Assembly: GCF_036203305.1 (NCBI RefSeq) | Contig: NZ_CP108131.1 | Location: forward strand, 5,208,001 to 5,272,000 | From: Streptomyces sp. NBC_00190 | GTDB taxonomy: Bacteria > Actinomycetota > Actinomycetes > Streptomycetales > Streptomycetaceae | Length of the DNA stretch: 64,000 bases | Reading direction: 5' to 3' | Shown: one piece after another, positions 51,508 to 60,386 of the stretch | Numbering within the stretch: the first letter of the stretch is position 1 | How the letters are laid out: each line of letters begins with the position of its first letter | Program-made: the position numbers and the translations under genes | The notes under the pieces: model-generated | Databases searched by the model: none | Seen by the model: only the letters and a program-made list of their open reading frames with translations | Told to the model about the DNA's origin: nothing

Positions 51508-52395
51508 ATGCCGCCCGTCTTCGCCCACGGCCGCCTCCGCCTCTACCTCCTCAAGCTGCTGGACGAGGCGCCGCGCCACGGGTACGAGGTGATCCGCCTG
51601 CTGGAGGAGCGCTTCCAGGGCCTGTACGCGCCGTCCGCGGGCACGGTGTACCCGCGCCTGGCCAAGCTGGAGGCCGAGGGCCTGGTCACGTACGCGACCG
51701 AGGGCGGGCGCAAGGTGTACTCGATCACCGAGGCGGGCCGGGCCGAACTGGCCGACCGCAGCGGTGAACTCGCCGACCTGGAGCTGGAGATCCGCGACTC
51801 GGTCACCGAACTGGCCGCCGAGATCCGCGACGACGTCCGGGGCGCGGCGGGTGATCTGCGGCGCGAGATGCGGGCGGCGGCCTCCGCGTCGGCGACCCGG
51901 GTCGAGGACGAGTCCTGGAAGGCGGCCAAGGAGGAGCTGCGCAAGGCGCGTCAGGAGTGGAAGGAGCAGGCGAGGCGGGCGAAGGACGAGAGCCGCCGGG
52001 CCCGCGAGGAGGCCCAGCAGGCCCGCCGTCAGGCCAAGGAGGCCCAGGAGCGGGCGCGCGAGGAGGTCCAGCGCATAGCGGGCCAGCTCCAGGAGCAGTT
52101 CGCCAAGTCGGGTGGTGTGCTGGGCAGTCTGGCCGAAGCCTGGCTCGGCGGCTCCACGCCGACCGGACCCGCCGCGTCCGGTACGCCCCTGGTGGTCGAC
52201 ACGGACTGGGCCGAGGACCTGACGCCCTCGGGCGACGCGGCCCGCGACCTGGACCGGCTTCTGGACCGCTTCCGTGACGATGTCCGCGACGCGGCGCGCG
52301 ACCACGGTGTGTCCGCGGCCCAGCTGGCCGAGGCGCGCAACGATCTCGCCGCCGCTGCCGCCCGGCTGACGCAGACCCTGCGGGCCAGGCCTTAG
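51508..52395 (+). CDS. PadR-family regulator with a long coiled-coil C-terminal domain
   Basis: A 295-residue protein. Residues ~1-85 are a PadR winged helix (RLYLLKLLDEAPRHGYEVIRLLEERF, GTVYPRLAKLEAEGL). Residues ~90-205 form an unusually long charged helix with repeated Ala/Arg/Glu/Lys (EELRKARQEWKEQARRAKDE and similar), likely a coiled coil. A linker and a last helical segment follow. Normal PadR proteins are ~110-180 residues. The start is ATG 51508, 2 bases after the DUF4097 stop codon. It probably represses its own operon. Confidence 0.87.
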   Translation: MPPVFAHGRLRLYLLKLLDEAPRHGYEVIRLLEERFQGLYAPSAGTVYPRLAKLEAEGLVTYATEGGRKVYSITEAGRAELADRSGELADLELEIRDSVTELAAEIRDDVRGAAGDLRREMRAAASASATRVEDESWKAAKEELRKARQEWKEQARRAKDESRRAREEAQQARRQAKEAQERAREEVQRIAGQLQEQFAKSGGVLGSLAEAWLGGSTPTGPAASGTPLVVDTDWAEDLTPSGDAARDLDRLLDRFRDDVRDAARDHGVSAAQLAEARNDLAAAAARLTQTLRARP

Positions 52396-52501
52396 GGCGG
52401 CGGGTCCGGCCGGAGCACGACTGCCAGGGGCCGAGGGCGGGCTTCCAGCGGCCTGTGAGCCCGGTAGTTCGGGGCCGTTGTGGCCCGGAAGGTGGCGGAC
52501 C

Positions 52502-52522
52502 CTCCGGGCCGCCGGCCCGGAG
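52502..52522. terminator. Hairpin between padR and the secreted-protein gene
   Basis: CTCCGGGCC pairs with GGCCCGGAG around a 3-base loop; the two flanking genes converge on it. Confidence 0.7.
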
Positions 52523-52525
52523 TGC

Positions 52526-52924
52526 TCAGAATTCCTCCTCGTCGACGGCCTGCTCATCAAGTCCCCAGGTATCCCAGTTCGGCGTGTCCCAGCGTCGGAA
52601 GAGGCTGTCGTCGTTGTGACCGGCGTTGACGTTGTCGGTGATGACGTCGCCACCGCCGTGGGGGGCGCGGAGGCTGTCATCGGCCTTACCGGCGGTGGTG
52701 GCGTCACCGGCGGCGCCGCCACCACCGCCGAAGAGCCCGTCGTCGCCGGGGTCGGCGCCGTCGTTGGTGACGACGGTCGCGGCCGTGGAGTGACTCAAGG
52801 ACGGCGTCGCGGCGGATGCCGGAAGGATGACGCCCCCGGAGATCAGCGCGGTCGCGGCGGCGGCCATCACCATGCGGGAACTCCGCCGCCGGGGCCTGGT
52901 GTCGTTGCGGATGTTGTGGATCAT
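52526..52924 (-). CDS. Secreted Asp/Gly-rich small protein, unknown function
   Basis: A 132-residue protein with a long signal peptide (RRRSSRMVMAAAATALISGG, cleavage likely after ASA, ~39). The mature part is low complexity, rich in Asp, Gly, Asn and Ala, without Cys, ending in a Trp-containing segment (RRWDTPNWDTWGLDE) and an acidic tail (VDEEEF). AAAGGAAAGGACC before the ATG at 52924 supports the start. No sortase or lipoprotein signal is present. Family not recognised. Confidence 0.72.
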   Translation of the reverse strand: MIHNIRNDTRPRRRSSRMVMAAAATALISGGVILPASAATPSLSHSTAATVVTNDGADPGDDGLFGGGGGAAGDATTAGKADDSLRAPHGGGDVITDNVNAGHNDDSLFRRWDTPNWDTWGLDEQAVDEEEF

Positions 52925-53092
52925 GGTCCTTTCCTTTCGGTGCCGAGGGGCCTTCTGTGTGCTGCCCCGCCTCGGGTTCTCCCGGTGGGGCCTGCACGTC
53001 CAGTGGGCCTGAAGGGACCCGCCGCGGCACGTCCCGACAACTCGGGGCTTGACGGCGTCAGGGGCGTCGGTCAGGTGCCCGTGGAGCTGCCG

Positions 53093-53653
53093 TCAGGCGG
53101 CCAGGCCCGTCTCGGCCGTCCCGTAGGTGACTCCGTGGTCCGTCAGGACCTCGGAGACCGTGCCGGGGCGGGAGAGCAGGGCCAACAGCAGGTGCAGGGC
53201 GGCGATGTGACGGTCCCCCCGCCCCAGGGTGATGCGCAGGGACTGTTCCAGGACCTTCTTCGAGCCCTGGGTGAAGGGGACGTGCCGGTTGTCCGGCTCC
53301 GGGCGGCCGAGGGCCGAGCGGAGCGAGGCCCCCAGCGTCCGCCGCCGGGGAGCCGCCGAGGACAGGGCGCCCTCGCCATGGGTCTCCTCGACCCGGGAGA
53401 CGATCTGCGAGAGGTCGATGCCGAGCCCGGCCAGCGCCTCCTCGTCGCCCTTGGACATCCCGCCGCGCCGGCGGGCCGCGGCGAGGTCCGCGGCCACTGC
53501 CTCGCGGTCCACGCCCAGGGGATCCAGAGCCCCTTGGGCGAGCAGGGCGAGCAGCAGGTGCTCCTCGCCGACGGTGGCGGACCCGGCGCGCCGGGCCTCG
53601 GCGACCGCGCCCGTCACGGTCTCGCGGGCCTCGCTCGTAAAGCGTTCGAACAT
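53093..53653 (-). CDS. Clp N-domain protein
   Basis: A 186-residue protein formed by two Clp_N (ClpA/B/C N-terminal) repeats: FERFTSEARETVTGAVAEAR ... VGEEHLLLALLAQ and later FTQGSKKVLEQSLRI ... ALHLLLALLS. No AAA+ ATPase domain follows, so it resembles ClpS/ClpC-type adaptor domains that recognise substrates or sit on chaperones. It follows the small HTH gene with a 1-bp overlap (TGATG) and is probably expressed with it. Function inferred only from the domain. Confidence 0.85.
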   Translation of the reverse strand: MFERFTSEARETVTGAVAEARRAGSATVGEEHLLLALLAQGALDPLGVDREAVAADLAAARRRGGMSKGDEEALAGLGIDLSQIVSRVEETHGEGALSSAAPRRRTLGASLRSALGRPEPDNRHVPFTQGSKKVLEQSLRITLGRGDRHIAALHLLLALLSRPGTVSEVLTDHGVTYGTAETGLAA

Positions 53654-53862
53654 CAAAGCCTCCCGTACTTCTTGTGCACGGCCTGCCGGCTGACGCCCAG
53701 CTCGGCCGCGATCTCCTGCCAGGACCACCCCTGCGTGCGGGCACTGCGTACCTGTACGGCCTCCAGCTGCTCCAGCAGTCTGCGGAGGGCGGCCACGGCA
53801 CGCAGGCCCACACGCGGGTCGCGGTCACCGGCCCGCTCGGCGAGATCGGTAGCTTCCGTCAT
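53653..53862 (-). CDS. Small helix-turn-helix protein
   Basis: A 69-residue protein. An N-terminal helix (RVGLRAVAALRRLLEQLEAVQV) is followed by a C-terminal helix-turn-helix, WSWQEIAAELGVSRQAVHKKYG. It is encoded just before the Clp N-domain gene with a 1-bp overlap. ATG 53862 is preferred to the one at 53871: the predicted transcription start falls on this ATG (a leaderless mRNA), and the tandem palindromes cover the upstream region. Confidence 0.75.
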   Translation of the reverse strand: MTEATDLAERAGDRDPRVGLRAVAALRRLLEQLEAVQVRSARTQGWSWQEIAAELGVSRQAVHKKYGRL

Positions 53863-53866
53863 GCGT

Positions 53867-53910
53867 GTCAATGTAGGTTGACGCAGGGAGGAGTGTCAAC
53901 CATCGTTGAC
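53867..53910 (-). promoter_or_regulatory. Promoter with two 16-bp palindromes before the HTH-ClpN operon
   Basis: The minus-strand -35 TTGACA (53894-53899) and -10 TACATT (53870-53875) are spaced by 18 bp. GTCAACCATCGTTGAC (53895-53910) overlaps the -35, and GTCAATGTAGGTTGAC (53867-53882) overlaps the -10, 28 bp apart. A protein binding both would shut off the promoter. The small HTH protein is the natural candidate. Confidence 0.75.
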
Positions 53911-53912
53911 GC

Positions 53913-54875
53913 CTACGGGTTGAGCACGATCTTCCCGAAGAGGTCGCCCGACGCGAGCTTCTCGAAGCCCTCGCGCGCCCGCTCCAGCGGCAGCACCTCG
54001 TCGATGACCGGCCGGACCCCGGTGGTCGCGCAGAACGACAGCAGGTCCTCCAGCTCGTCCTTCGAGCCCATCGTCGAGCCGACCACCTTCAGCTCCAGGA
54101 AGAAGATCCGGGTCAGCTCGGCGTGCGCCGGGCGGTCGCCGCTCGTGGCGCCGGAGATGACCAGCGTGCCGCCCGGGCGCAGGGACTTCACCGAGTGCGA
54201 CCAGGTGGCCGCGCCCACCGTCTCGATCACCGCGTCCACCCGCTGCGGCAGCCGCGCGCCCGGCTCGTACGCCTCCACGGCGCCCAGCTCCACGGCCCGC
54301 TTGCGCTTGGCCTCGTCCCGGCTGGTGGCGAAGACGCGCAGGCCGGCCGCCTTGCCGAGGACGATGGCCGCGGTCGCGACCCCGCCGCCGGCGCCTTGTA
54401 CGAGGACGGAGTCGCCGGGGCGGACCCCGGCGTTGGTGAACAGCATCCGGTACGCCGTCAGCCAGGCCGTCGGCAGGCAGGCGGCTTCCTCGAACGAGAG
54501 CTCGGCGGGCTTGCGCAGGACGTTCCAGGCGGGGACGGTCACCTGCTCGGCGAAGGTCCCCTGGTAGCGCTCGGTCAGGATCGAGCGGGGCTCGTCCGGG
54601 CCGACCCCGTGGCCGCTCTGGCCGATCACGGAGTGCAGGACGACCTCGTTGCCGTCCTGGTCGATCCCGGCGGCGTCGCAGCCGAGGATCATCGGGAGTC
54701 TTTCCTGGCCGAGGCCGACCCCGCGCAGCGACCACAGGTCGTGGTGGTTGAGGGAGGCGGCCTTGACGTTCACGGTCACCCAGCCGGGCCGGACCTCGGG
54801 GGCCGGGCGCTCGCCCAGCTCAAGGCCGTTCAGGGGGTGGTCACGGTCGATTCGGGCGGCGTAGGCAGCGAACAT
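53913..54875 (-). CDS. Zinc-type alcohol dehydrogenase/quinone oxidoreductase family protein
   Basis: A 320-residue MDR-superfamily reductase. The NADP-binding motif is VLVQGAGGGVATAAI, with TSRDEAKRKRAVELGA after it. Zinc-catalytic Cys is absent, so it resembles zinc-free quinone oxidoreductases (CurA/Qor type). The substrate is unknown. Start ATG 54875. It ends just before the palindromes of the downstream HTH operon on the same strand. Confidence 0.87.
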   Translation of the reverse strand: MFAAYAARIDRDHPLNGLELGERPAPEVRPGWVTVNVKAASLNHHDLWSLRGVGLGQERLPMILGCDAAGIDQDGNEVVLHSVIGQSGHGVGPDEPRSILTERYQGTFAEQVTVPAWNVLRKPAELSFEEAACLPTAWLTAYRMLFTNAGVRPGDSVLVQGAGGGVATAAIVLGKAAGLRVFATSRDEAKRKRAVELGAVEAYEPGARLPQRVDAVIETVGAATWSHSVKSLRPGGTLVISGATSGDRPAHAELTRIFFLELKVVGSTMGSKDELEDLLSFCATTGVRPVIDEVLPLERAREGFEKLASGDLFGKIVLNP

Positions 54876-54973
54876 GCCGCGACGCTACCGCTCGGTAGCG
54901 CAGGGTTCCAGCCTTCCCGGGACCCCGGCGGTGAGGCCTTCGTCGCACCGGGCCGAGGGGGCGTCACAAGGAA

Positions 54974-55003
54974 GGGCCCGGCCGGATCACTCCGGCCGGG
55001 CCC
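54974..55003 (-). terminator. Terminator of the malic enzyme gene
   Basis: GGGCCCGGCCGGA and its perfect complement (13 bp) around a TCAC loop, 26 bases after the stop codon at 55029. Confidence 0.85.
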
Positions 55004-55028
55004 CTGCCCGTACAGCTCGGCGCTGCGG

Positions 55029-56231
55029 TCAGACCAGACGGGCCACGCCGTCGGCCTTGGCCGCGGCGGCGACGGCCGACGCGACGGCCTCGGCCACGCG
55101 CTCGTCGAACGGCGACGGGATCACGTAGTCGGCGGAGAGCTCGTCACCCACGACACCGGCGATGGCGTCAGCGGCGGCGATCTTCATGCCCTCGGTGATC
55201 CGGGTGGCGCGCACCTTGAGGGCGCCCGCGAAGATGCCCGGGAACGCCAGCACGTTGTTGATCTGGTTCGGGAAGTCCGAACGGCCCGTGGCCACGACCG
55301 CCGCGTACTTGTGCGCGACGTCCGGGTGGACCTCCGGGTTCGGGTTGGCCATGGCGAAGACGAACGCGTCCTTCGCCATCGAGGCCACCGCCTCCTCGGG
55401 GACCGTACCGCCGGAGACGCCGATGAAGACGTCGGCCCCCGCGAGGGCCTGCTCCAGCGAGCCGGTCTGGCCCGTCCGGTTGGTCAGGCCCGCGATCTCC
55501 GCCTTGACGTCCGTCAGGTCGGAGCGGTCGGCGGACACGACGCCCTTGCGGTCCGTCACGCAGACGTCGCCGATGCCCGCGTCGACCAGGATCTTGGCGA
55601 TGGCGATGCCCGCGGCGCCCGCGCCGGAGATCACGGCGCGCAGGTCGCCGAGCGTGCGCCCGGTGAGCTTCGCGGCGTTGCGCAGCGCGGCCAGCGTCAC
55701 GATGGCCGTGCCGTGCTGGTCGTCGTGGAAGATCGGGATGTCCAGCGCCTCCTGCAGGCGGCGCTCGATCTCGAAGCAGCGGGGTGCGGAGATGTCCTCC
55801 AGGTTCACCCCGCCGAAGGACGGCGCGAGACGGATGACCGTCTCGATGATCTCGTCCGTGTCCTTGGTCGCGAGCGCGATCGGGACCGCGTCCACGCCGC
55901 CGAACTGCTTGAACAGAATCGCCTTGCCCTCCATCACGGGGAGGGAGGCCTCGGGACCGATGTCACCGAGTCCGAGCACGGCCGTGCCGTCGGTGACGAC
56001 GGCGACCACGTTGGACTTCCAGGTGTACTCGTTCACCAGCTCCGGCTGCTCGGCGATGGCGGTGCACACCTTCGCCACGCCGGGGGTGTACGCGAGGGAA
56101 AGGTCGTCCTTGTCGTTGACCGGCACCGTGGCCTGGATGGCCATCTTGCCGCCCCGGTGCAGCGCGAACACCGCGTCCGGGTTGTTGTCCGTCACGCTGT
56201 CACTGCGAGGGTTGAAGATCTCCGCTGCCAC
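55029..56231 (-). CDS. Malic enzyme, NADP-type by locus
   Basis: A 400-residue malate oxidoreductase (decarboxylating) giving pyruvate, CO2 and NAD(P)H. Metal/substrate motifs: LSLAYTPGVAKV, VTDGTAVLGLGD, FHDDQHGTAIVT and the Rossmann GAGAAGIAIAKIL. The orthologue in S. coelicolor is reported to be the NADP-dependent enzyme that supports lipid and antibiotic precursor supply; cofactor choice is inferred from that. The GTG start at 56231 follows AAGGGG (11 bases). The frame continues upstream to 56432 without a family match. Confidence 0.93.
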   Translation of the reverse strand: MAAEIFNPRSDSVTDNNPDAVFALHRGGKMAIQATVPVNDKDDLSLAYTPGVAKVCTAIAEQPELVNEYTWKSNVVAVVTDGTAVLGLGDIGPEASLPVMEGKAILFKQFGGVDAVPIALATKDTDEIIETVIRLAPSFGGVNLEDISAPRCFEIERRLQEALDIPIFHDDQHGTAIVTLAALRNAAKLTGRTLGDLRAVISGAGAAGIAIAKILVDAGIGDVCVTDRKGVVSADRSDLTDVKAEIAGLTNRTGQTGSLEQALAGADVFIGVSGGTVPEEAVASMAKDAFVFAMANPNPEVHPDVAHKYAAVVATGRSDFPNQINNVLAFPGIFAGALKVRATRITEGMKIAAADAIAGVVGDELSADYVIPSPFDERVAEAVASAVAAAAKADGVARLV

Positions 56232-56755
56232 TGTGTGTGACCCCTTAAGTCCTTTGAATCGTTGAGGGTGGCCACTCCTGGTTAAGGGGTGGGCGGGCAC
56301 CGCGTCCGTACTCCGCATCGACGGTTGGCCCGTCTCCGCGAAGGGGAGGTTCGTACGCGCGGGCGCGCCGCACGCGCGCCCTGAGCCCCGGATGAGGGGT
56401 GTAAGGATCTGTTCTACCGGATGAACGCTCACCCAGACGAGTCGATTCCTGCTCGACCATAGGCTGCATGTCCTGGTTTTGGCTAAAAGTCCAAACGTCT
56501 GTGTCCAATGGGCGAGACGTGCCGTAAATAGTGAGCCCGAAGTGCCTGGTCGCAGCGTTTTCTGTGGCTCCGAGGGGCTTCGCCCGCAGTCCTGTTGGGT
56601 AGCCCGGGGTGTCCGTTATCTGATTTTGACCTCACGAGCACCCTGAATGCGCCAGTCCGAATGGCAAGATGCCGTAATCACACAAGGTCGCGACACTCGA
56701 TGGTGCGTGCTCGACCTTTTTTCGGTGCTTTTCCACCAGCCGGAGGAACCAGCTC
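56232..56755. other. 524-bp divergent intergenic region
   Basis: It separates the malic enzyme gene and the glutamate-type ABC operon. No gene-like frame has a Shine-Dalgarno or family feature. The part around 56460-56540 is AT-rich and probably holds the malic enzyme promoter; the ABC promoter should lie toward 56600-56700 (TTATCTGATTTTGACC near 56616). No clear operator was recognised. Confidence 0.5.
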
Positions 56756-57715
56756 ATGACCGCAAGCATCACCCGTCGTACGACCGCCGCCCGGTCCCGG
56801 ATCGCCGCGGTCGGCGCGATCGCGGTTGCCGGCGCCCTGGTCCTCACCGGTTGTGGCGACCAGACCGACAAGGCCTCCACGGCCCCGTCGGGCCAGGCGA
56901 ACAGCAGCGCGCCGCTCTTCTCGAAGCTTCCGAAGAAGATCCAGGACGCGGGTGTCATCAAGGTCGGTACGGACGCGACCTACGCGCCGATGGAGTTCAC
57001 CGAGGGCGGCAAGATCGTCGGTGTCGACCCCGACGTGGCGGCGGCCCTGGCCAAGCAGCTCGGTGTCCAGTTCAAGTTCGAGTCCGGGACCTTCGACACC
57101 CTGATCGGCAGCATGCAGACGGGCCGCAGCGACCTGGTCATGTCCTCGCTCACCGACACCAAGGCCCGTCAGGAGGGCCTGGACGACAAGGGCGCCAAGA
57201 CCGGTGCCGGTGTCGACTTCGTCGACTACTTCTCCGCCTCGACCGGCATCCTGGTCAAGAAGGGCAACCCGGAGGGCATCAAGACCCTCGACGACCTGTG
57301 CGGCAAGAAGGTCGCCGTCCAGCGCGGCACGACGTACGAGCAGTCCGCCAAGGACCAGTCCGAGAAGTGCAAGGCGGCCGGCAAGGGCGAGGTCGCCATC
57401 GAGTCCTTCCCGACCGACGCCGAGGCCCAGACCCGTGTGAAGGCCGGCGGCGCCGTCGCCGACCTGAACGACTCCCCGGTCGCCGCGTACATCGCGCAGA
57501 CCGCGGGCGGCGGCAACGACTTCGAGGCCGTTGCCAACCCGACCGACGCCGGCCTCTTCGGCATCGCAGTGGACAAGAAGAACACCGAGCTGCGCGACGC
57601 GCTCAAGGAAGCCCTCGACGCGGTCATCAAGGACGGCACGTACAAGGCCGCCCTGGACAAGTGGAACGCGGGCTCCGGCGCCGTGACCGAGGCCAAGACC
57701 AACGCAGGCTCCTGA
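56756..57715 (+). CDS. Glutamate-type ABC transporter, substrate-binding lipoprotein
   Basis: A 319-residue family 3 solute-binding lipoprotein. The signal peptide ends in LVLTGC. The mature part has the amino-acid-binding lobes (KVGTDATYAPMEF, DLVMSSLTDTKAR, KVAVQRGTTYEQSAK). The closest named systems are GluB and other acidic-amino-acid importers. The first gene of a three-gene operon with permease and ATPase. The ATG start is preceded by GGAGGAACCAGCTC. Substrate assignment is inferred. Confidence 0.92.
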   Translation: MTASITRRTTAARSRIAAVGAIAVAGALVLTGCGDQTDKASTAPSGQANSSAPLFSKLPKKIQDAGVIKVGTDATYAPMEFTEGGKIVGVDPDVAAALAKQLGVQFKFESGTFDTLIGSMQTGRSDLVMSSLTDTKARQEGLDDKGAKTGAGVDFVDYFSASTGILVKKGNPEGIKTLDDLCGKKVAVQRGTTYEQSAKDQSEKCKAAGKGEVAIESFPTDAEAQTRVKAGGAVADLNDSPVAAYIAQTAGGGNDFEAVANPTDAGLFGIAVDKKNTELRDALKEALDAVIKDGTYKAALDKWNAGSGAVTEAKTNAGS

Positions 57716-57753
57716 CCTCCGCGCAGACCGCAGCACACTGAAGGGCAGTCACT

Positions 57754-58695
57754 GTGACTGACAAGCTCGACAAGGTCCCGGACCCGGCGGACACCCCGCC
57801 GGCCGGTACCGCCCACCCCGAGGCGATCCGCGCCATCCCGGTCCGCCACTACGGCCGCTGGATCAGCGGCGTGGTCGTCATCGGCCTGGTCGTGGCCCTG
57901 GCGTTCGCCTTCTCGCAGGGCAACGTGCGCTGGGCCACCGTGCCGGAGAAGCTGTTCGACCCGACCATCCTCCGCGGTGTGGTCAACACGGTCTGGATCA
58001 GCATCACGTCCATGGCCCTGGGCCTGGTGCTCGGCGTCCTCTTCGCCGTCATGCGCCTCTCGAAGAACCCGGTGACCAGCACCATCGCCTGGTTCTACAT
58101 CTGGCTGTTCCGCGGCACCCCGGTGTACGTGCAGCTCCTCATCTGGTTCAACCTCGCCCTGATCTTCCCGATCCTGAACCTCGGGTTCTACAAGGACGAG
58201 ATGACCCAGGTCATGACGCCGTTCCTGGCCGCCCTGCTGGGCCTCGGCCTCAACGAGGGCGCGTACATGGCGGAGATCGTCCGCGCCGGCATCCAGTCGG
58301 TCGACGAGGGCCAGACCGAGGCCTCGCACGCACTCGGCATGACCCGCATGCAGACCATGCGCCGGGTCGTGCTGCCGCAGGCCATGCGCGTGATCGTGCC
58401 GCCGTCGGGCAACGAGTTCATCAACATGCTCAAGACCTCGTCGCTCGTCGTGGCCGTGCAGTACTTCGACCTGCTGCGCGCGGCCCAGGACATCGCGTCC
58501 ACCTCGTTCGCGGTGATGGAGATGTTCTTCGTCGCGTCGATCTGGTACCTCGCCCTGACCAGCGTGTTCAGCGTCGGCCAGTACTACCTGGAGCGCCGCT
58601 ACGCCCGTGGTGCGCTCCGCTCCCTGCCGCCCACGCCGTTCCAGAAGGTCAAGGCGAAACTGTCCAGCTTCTCGAACCGCAAGGCGGTGGCCTGA
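57754..58695 (+). CDS. Amino-acid ABC transporter permease
   Basis: A 313-residue HisM/GltJ-type permease, with a ~40-residue cytoplasmic N-terminus and five or six helices. The EAA loop is [23 protein letters not shown]. Only one permease gene is present, so the channel is probably a homodimer. GTG start; the stop overlaps the ATPase start by one base (TGATG). Confidence 0.92.
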   Translation: MTDKLDKVPDPADTPPAGTAHPEAIRAIPVRHYGRWISGVVVIGLVVALAFAFSQGNVRWATVPEKLFDPTILRGVVNTVWISITSMALGLVLGVLFAVMRLSKNPVTSTIAWFYIWLFRGTPVYVQLLIWFNLALIFPILNLGFYKDEMTQVMTPFLAALLGLGLNEGAYMAEIVRAGIQSVDEGQTEASHALGMTRMQTMRRVVLPQAMRVIVPPSGNEFINMLKTSSLVVAVQYFDLLRAAQDIASTSFAVMEMFFVASIWYLALTSVFSVGQYYLERRYARGALRSLPPTPFQKVKAKLSSFSNRKAVA

Positions 58696-59459
58696 TGACG
58701 ACTGCCATGGTGAAGGCCGAGGGCGTCCACAAGTCCTACGGTGCGGCGCACATCCTCAAGGGCATCGACCTGGAGGTCGCCCCGCGTGAGGTCTTCTGTC
58801 TGGTCGGCCCGTCCGGCTCCGGCAAGTCGACCTTCCTGCGGTGCATCAACCACCTGGAGCAGGTCAACGCCGGACGGCTGTACGTCGACGGGGAGCTCGT
58901 CGGATACCGCCAGAAGGGCGACAAGCTCTACGAGCTGAAGGACAGCGAGGTCGCGGCCCAGCGCCGGGACATCGGCATGGTCTTCCAGCGCTTCAACCTC
59001 TTCCCGCACATGACGGCCATAGAGAACGTCATGGAAGCCCCGGTCATGGTCAAGGGCGAGTCCAAGGCGGTGGCGCGCGAGCGTGCCGTACGCCTCCTGG
59101 ACCGCGTCGGCCTCGGCGACAAGGGCGGGAACTACCCCACCCAGCTCTCCGGCGGCCAGCAGCAGCGCGTGGCGATCGCCCGCGCGCTCGCCATGGAGCC
59201 GAAGCTGATGCTCTTCGACGAGCCCACCTCGGCGCTCGACCCGGAGCTGGTGGGTGACGTCCTCGACGTCATGCGGGACCTGGCCGAGTCGGGCATGACC
59301 ATGATCGTGGTCACGCATGAGATGGGCTTCGCCCGCGAGGTCGGCGACAACCTCGTCTTCATGGACGGCGGCGTGGTCGTCGAGTCGGGTCACCCCCGCG
59401 AGGTGCTGGGCAACCCCCAGCACGACCGGACGAAGGCGTTCCTGTCCAAGGTGCTGTAG
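58695..59459 (+). CDS. Amino-acid ABC transporter ATP-binding protein
   Basis: A 254-residue GlnQ-type ATPase. Walker A is GPSGSGKST, the signature [16 protein letters not shown], Walker [13 protein letters not shown] and the switch His is in [12 protein letters not shown]. It energises import by the permease above. Last gene of the operon, followed by a terminator. Confidence 0.95.
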   Translation: MTTAMVKAEGVHKSYGAAHILKGIDLEVAPREVFCLVGPSGSGKSTFLRCINHLEQVNAGRLYVDGELVGYRQKGDKLYELKDSEVAAQRRDIGMVFQRFNLFPHMTAIENVMEAPVMVKGESKAVARERAVRLLDRVGLGDKGGNYPTQLSGGQQQRVAIARALAMEPKLMLFDEPTSALDPELVGDVLDVMRDLAESGMTMIVVTHEMGFAREVGDNLVFMDGGVVVESGHPREVLGNPQHDRTKAFLSKVL

Positions 59460-59475
59460 TCGCACCCGCGGACAG

Positions 59476-59512
59476 GTGAGGGGCGGTACGGGTTTCCCGT
59501 ACCGCCCCTCAC
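59476..59512. terminator. Bidirectional terminator after the ABC operon
   Basis: A perfect 17-bp stem with a 3-base loop (TTT) between convergent genes. Confidence 0.85.
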
Positions 59513-59530
59513 GCATGTGCGTGTCGGTCC

Positions 59531-60304
59531 CTACTTGAGACCTAGGACCAGCGCGTCCGAGGGGGAGCGCCAGACCGTACGGGCCTCGGCGAACCCGGCG
59601 TCCAGGAGGGTGCCGGCGTGCCAGGCCTCGGTGGGGGTGTCGCCGTCGGCGTGCTCCCCGTAGATCTCGAAGCGCCGCTTCACCGGCTCGGCCAGCGCCG
59701 GGTCCGCGGCCGCCAGGGCCCACCACTCGCGCCAGTCCACGGCCCCGGCCGCCTTGGCCCGGTCCATGCCGGCGTGCCGGTGGGCGCGCTCGGCGGCGCC
59801 GATGCGGGGGGTGGCCGGGTCGGGCATGTGGTCGGCGTTCATGAACACCCCGCCCGGCCTGACCAGGGGTGCCAGCTGCCCGTACAGGACGGCGAGCTCC
59901 TTGCTCGGCAGCCAGTGCAGGGCCGTGGCCGTCAGGACCGCGTCGTACGTGGCGCGGGGCAGGGCCGCGCGCCAGTCGGGGTCCTTGAGGTCGGCGGTCA
60001 CGAAGGTGACCCGCCGGTCCCCGGCGAAGTAGCCCTCGGCGATGGTCAGCAGCGCCGGGTCGAGGTCGACGCCCGTACTGGTGGCCTCCGGGAACCTCTT
60101 GAGGACGCGGTCCGTGATACTTCCCGTACCGCACGCGAGGTCCAGGACCCGGGGGGCGGGGCCGACCAGGGCCTCGACCATGTCGAGCATCACCCGGAAC
60201 CGCTCCTCGCGGTCGGGCATGTACCACTCCTGCTGCCGGTCCCAGCTGTCCTGCCATGCCTGCCACGCCCGCCGACCGGTGCCGGTTTCCGCCGTATCCG
60301 CCAT
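59531..60304 (-). CDS. Class I SAM-dependent methyltransferase
   Basis: A 257-residue methyltransferase. Motif I VLDLACGTGSITDRVL and the acidic VDLDPALL are followed by the DAVLTATALHWLP motif. The substrate is unknown. ATG 60304 follows GGAGGGG and is preferred to the longer starts at 60319 and 60361. It is divergent from the CGNR gene at 60387. Confidence 0.9.
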   Translation of the reverse strand: MADTAETGTGRRAWQAWQDSWDRQQEWYMPDREERFRVMLDMVEALVGPAPRVLDLACGTGSITDRVLKRFPEATSTGVDLDPALLTIAEGYFAGDRRVTFVTADLKDPDWRAALPRATYDAVLTATALHWLPSKELAVLYGQLAPLVRPGGVFMNADHMPDPATPRIGAAERAHRHAGMDRAKAAGAVDWREWWALAAADPALAEPVKRRFEIYGEHADGDTPTEAWHAGTLLDAGFAEARTVWRSPSDALVLGLK

Positions 60305-60386
60305 CACGAACCCCTCCATGCGTAATACCCTCGAAGACGTCTCAGCCGTTACCGGAGACACTAATCCGCAGCCGTAAGGACTACAA

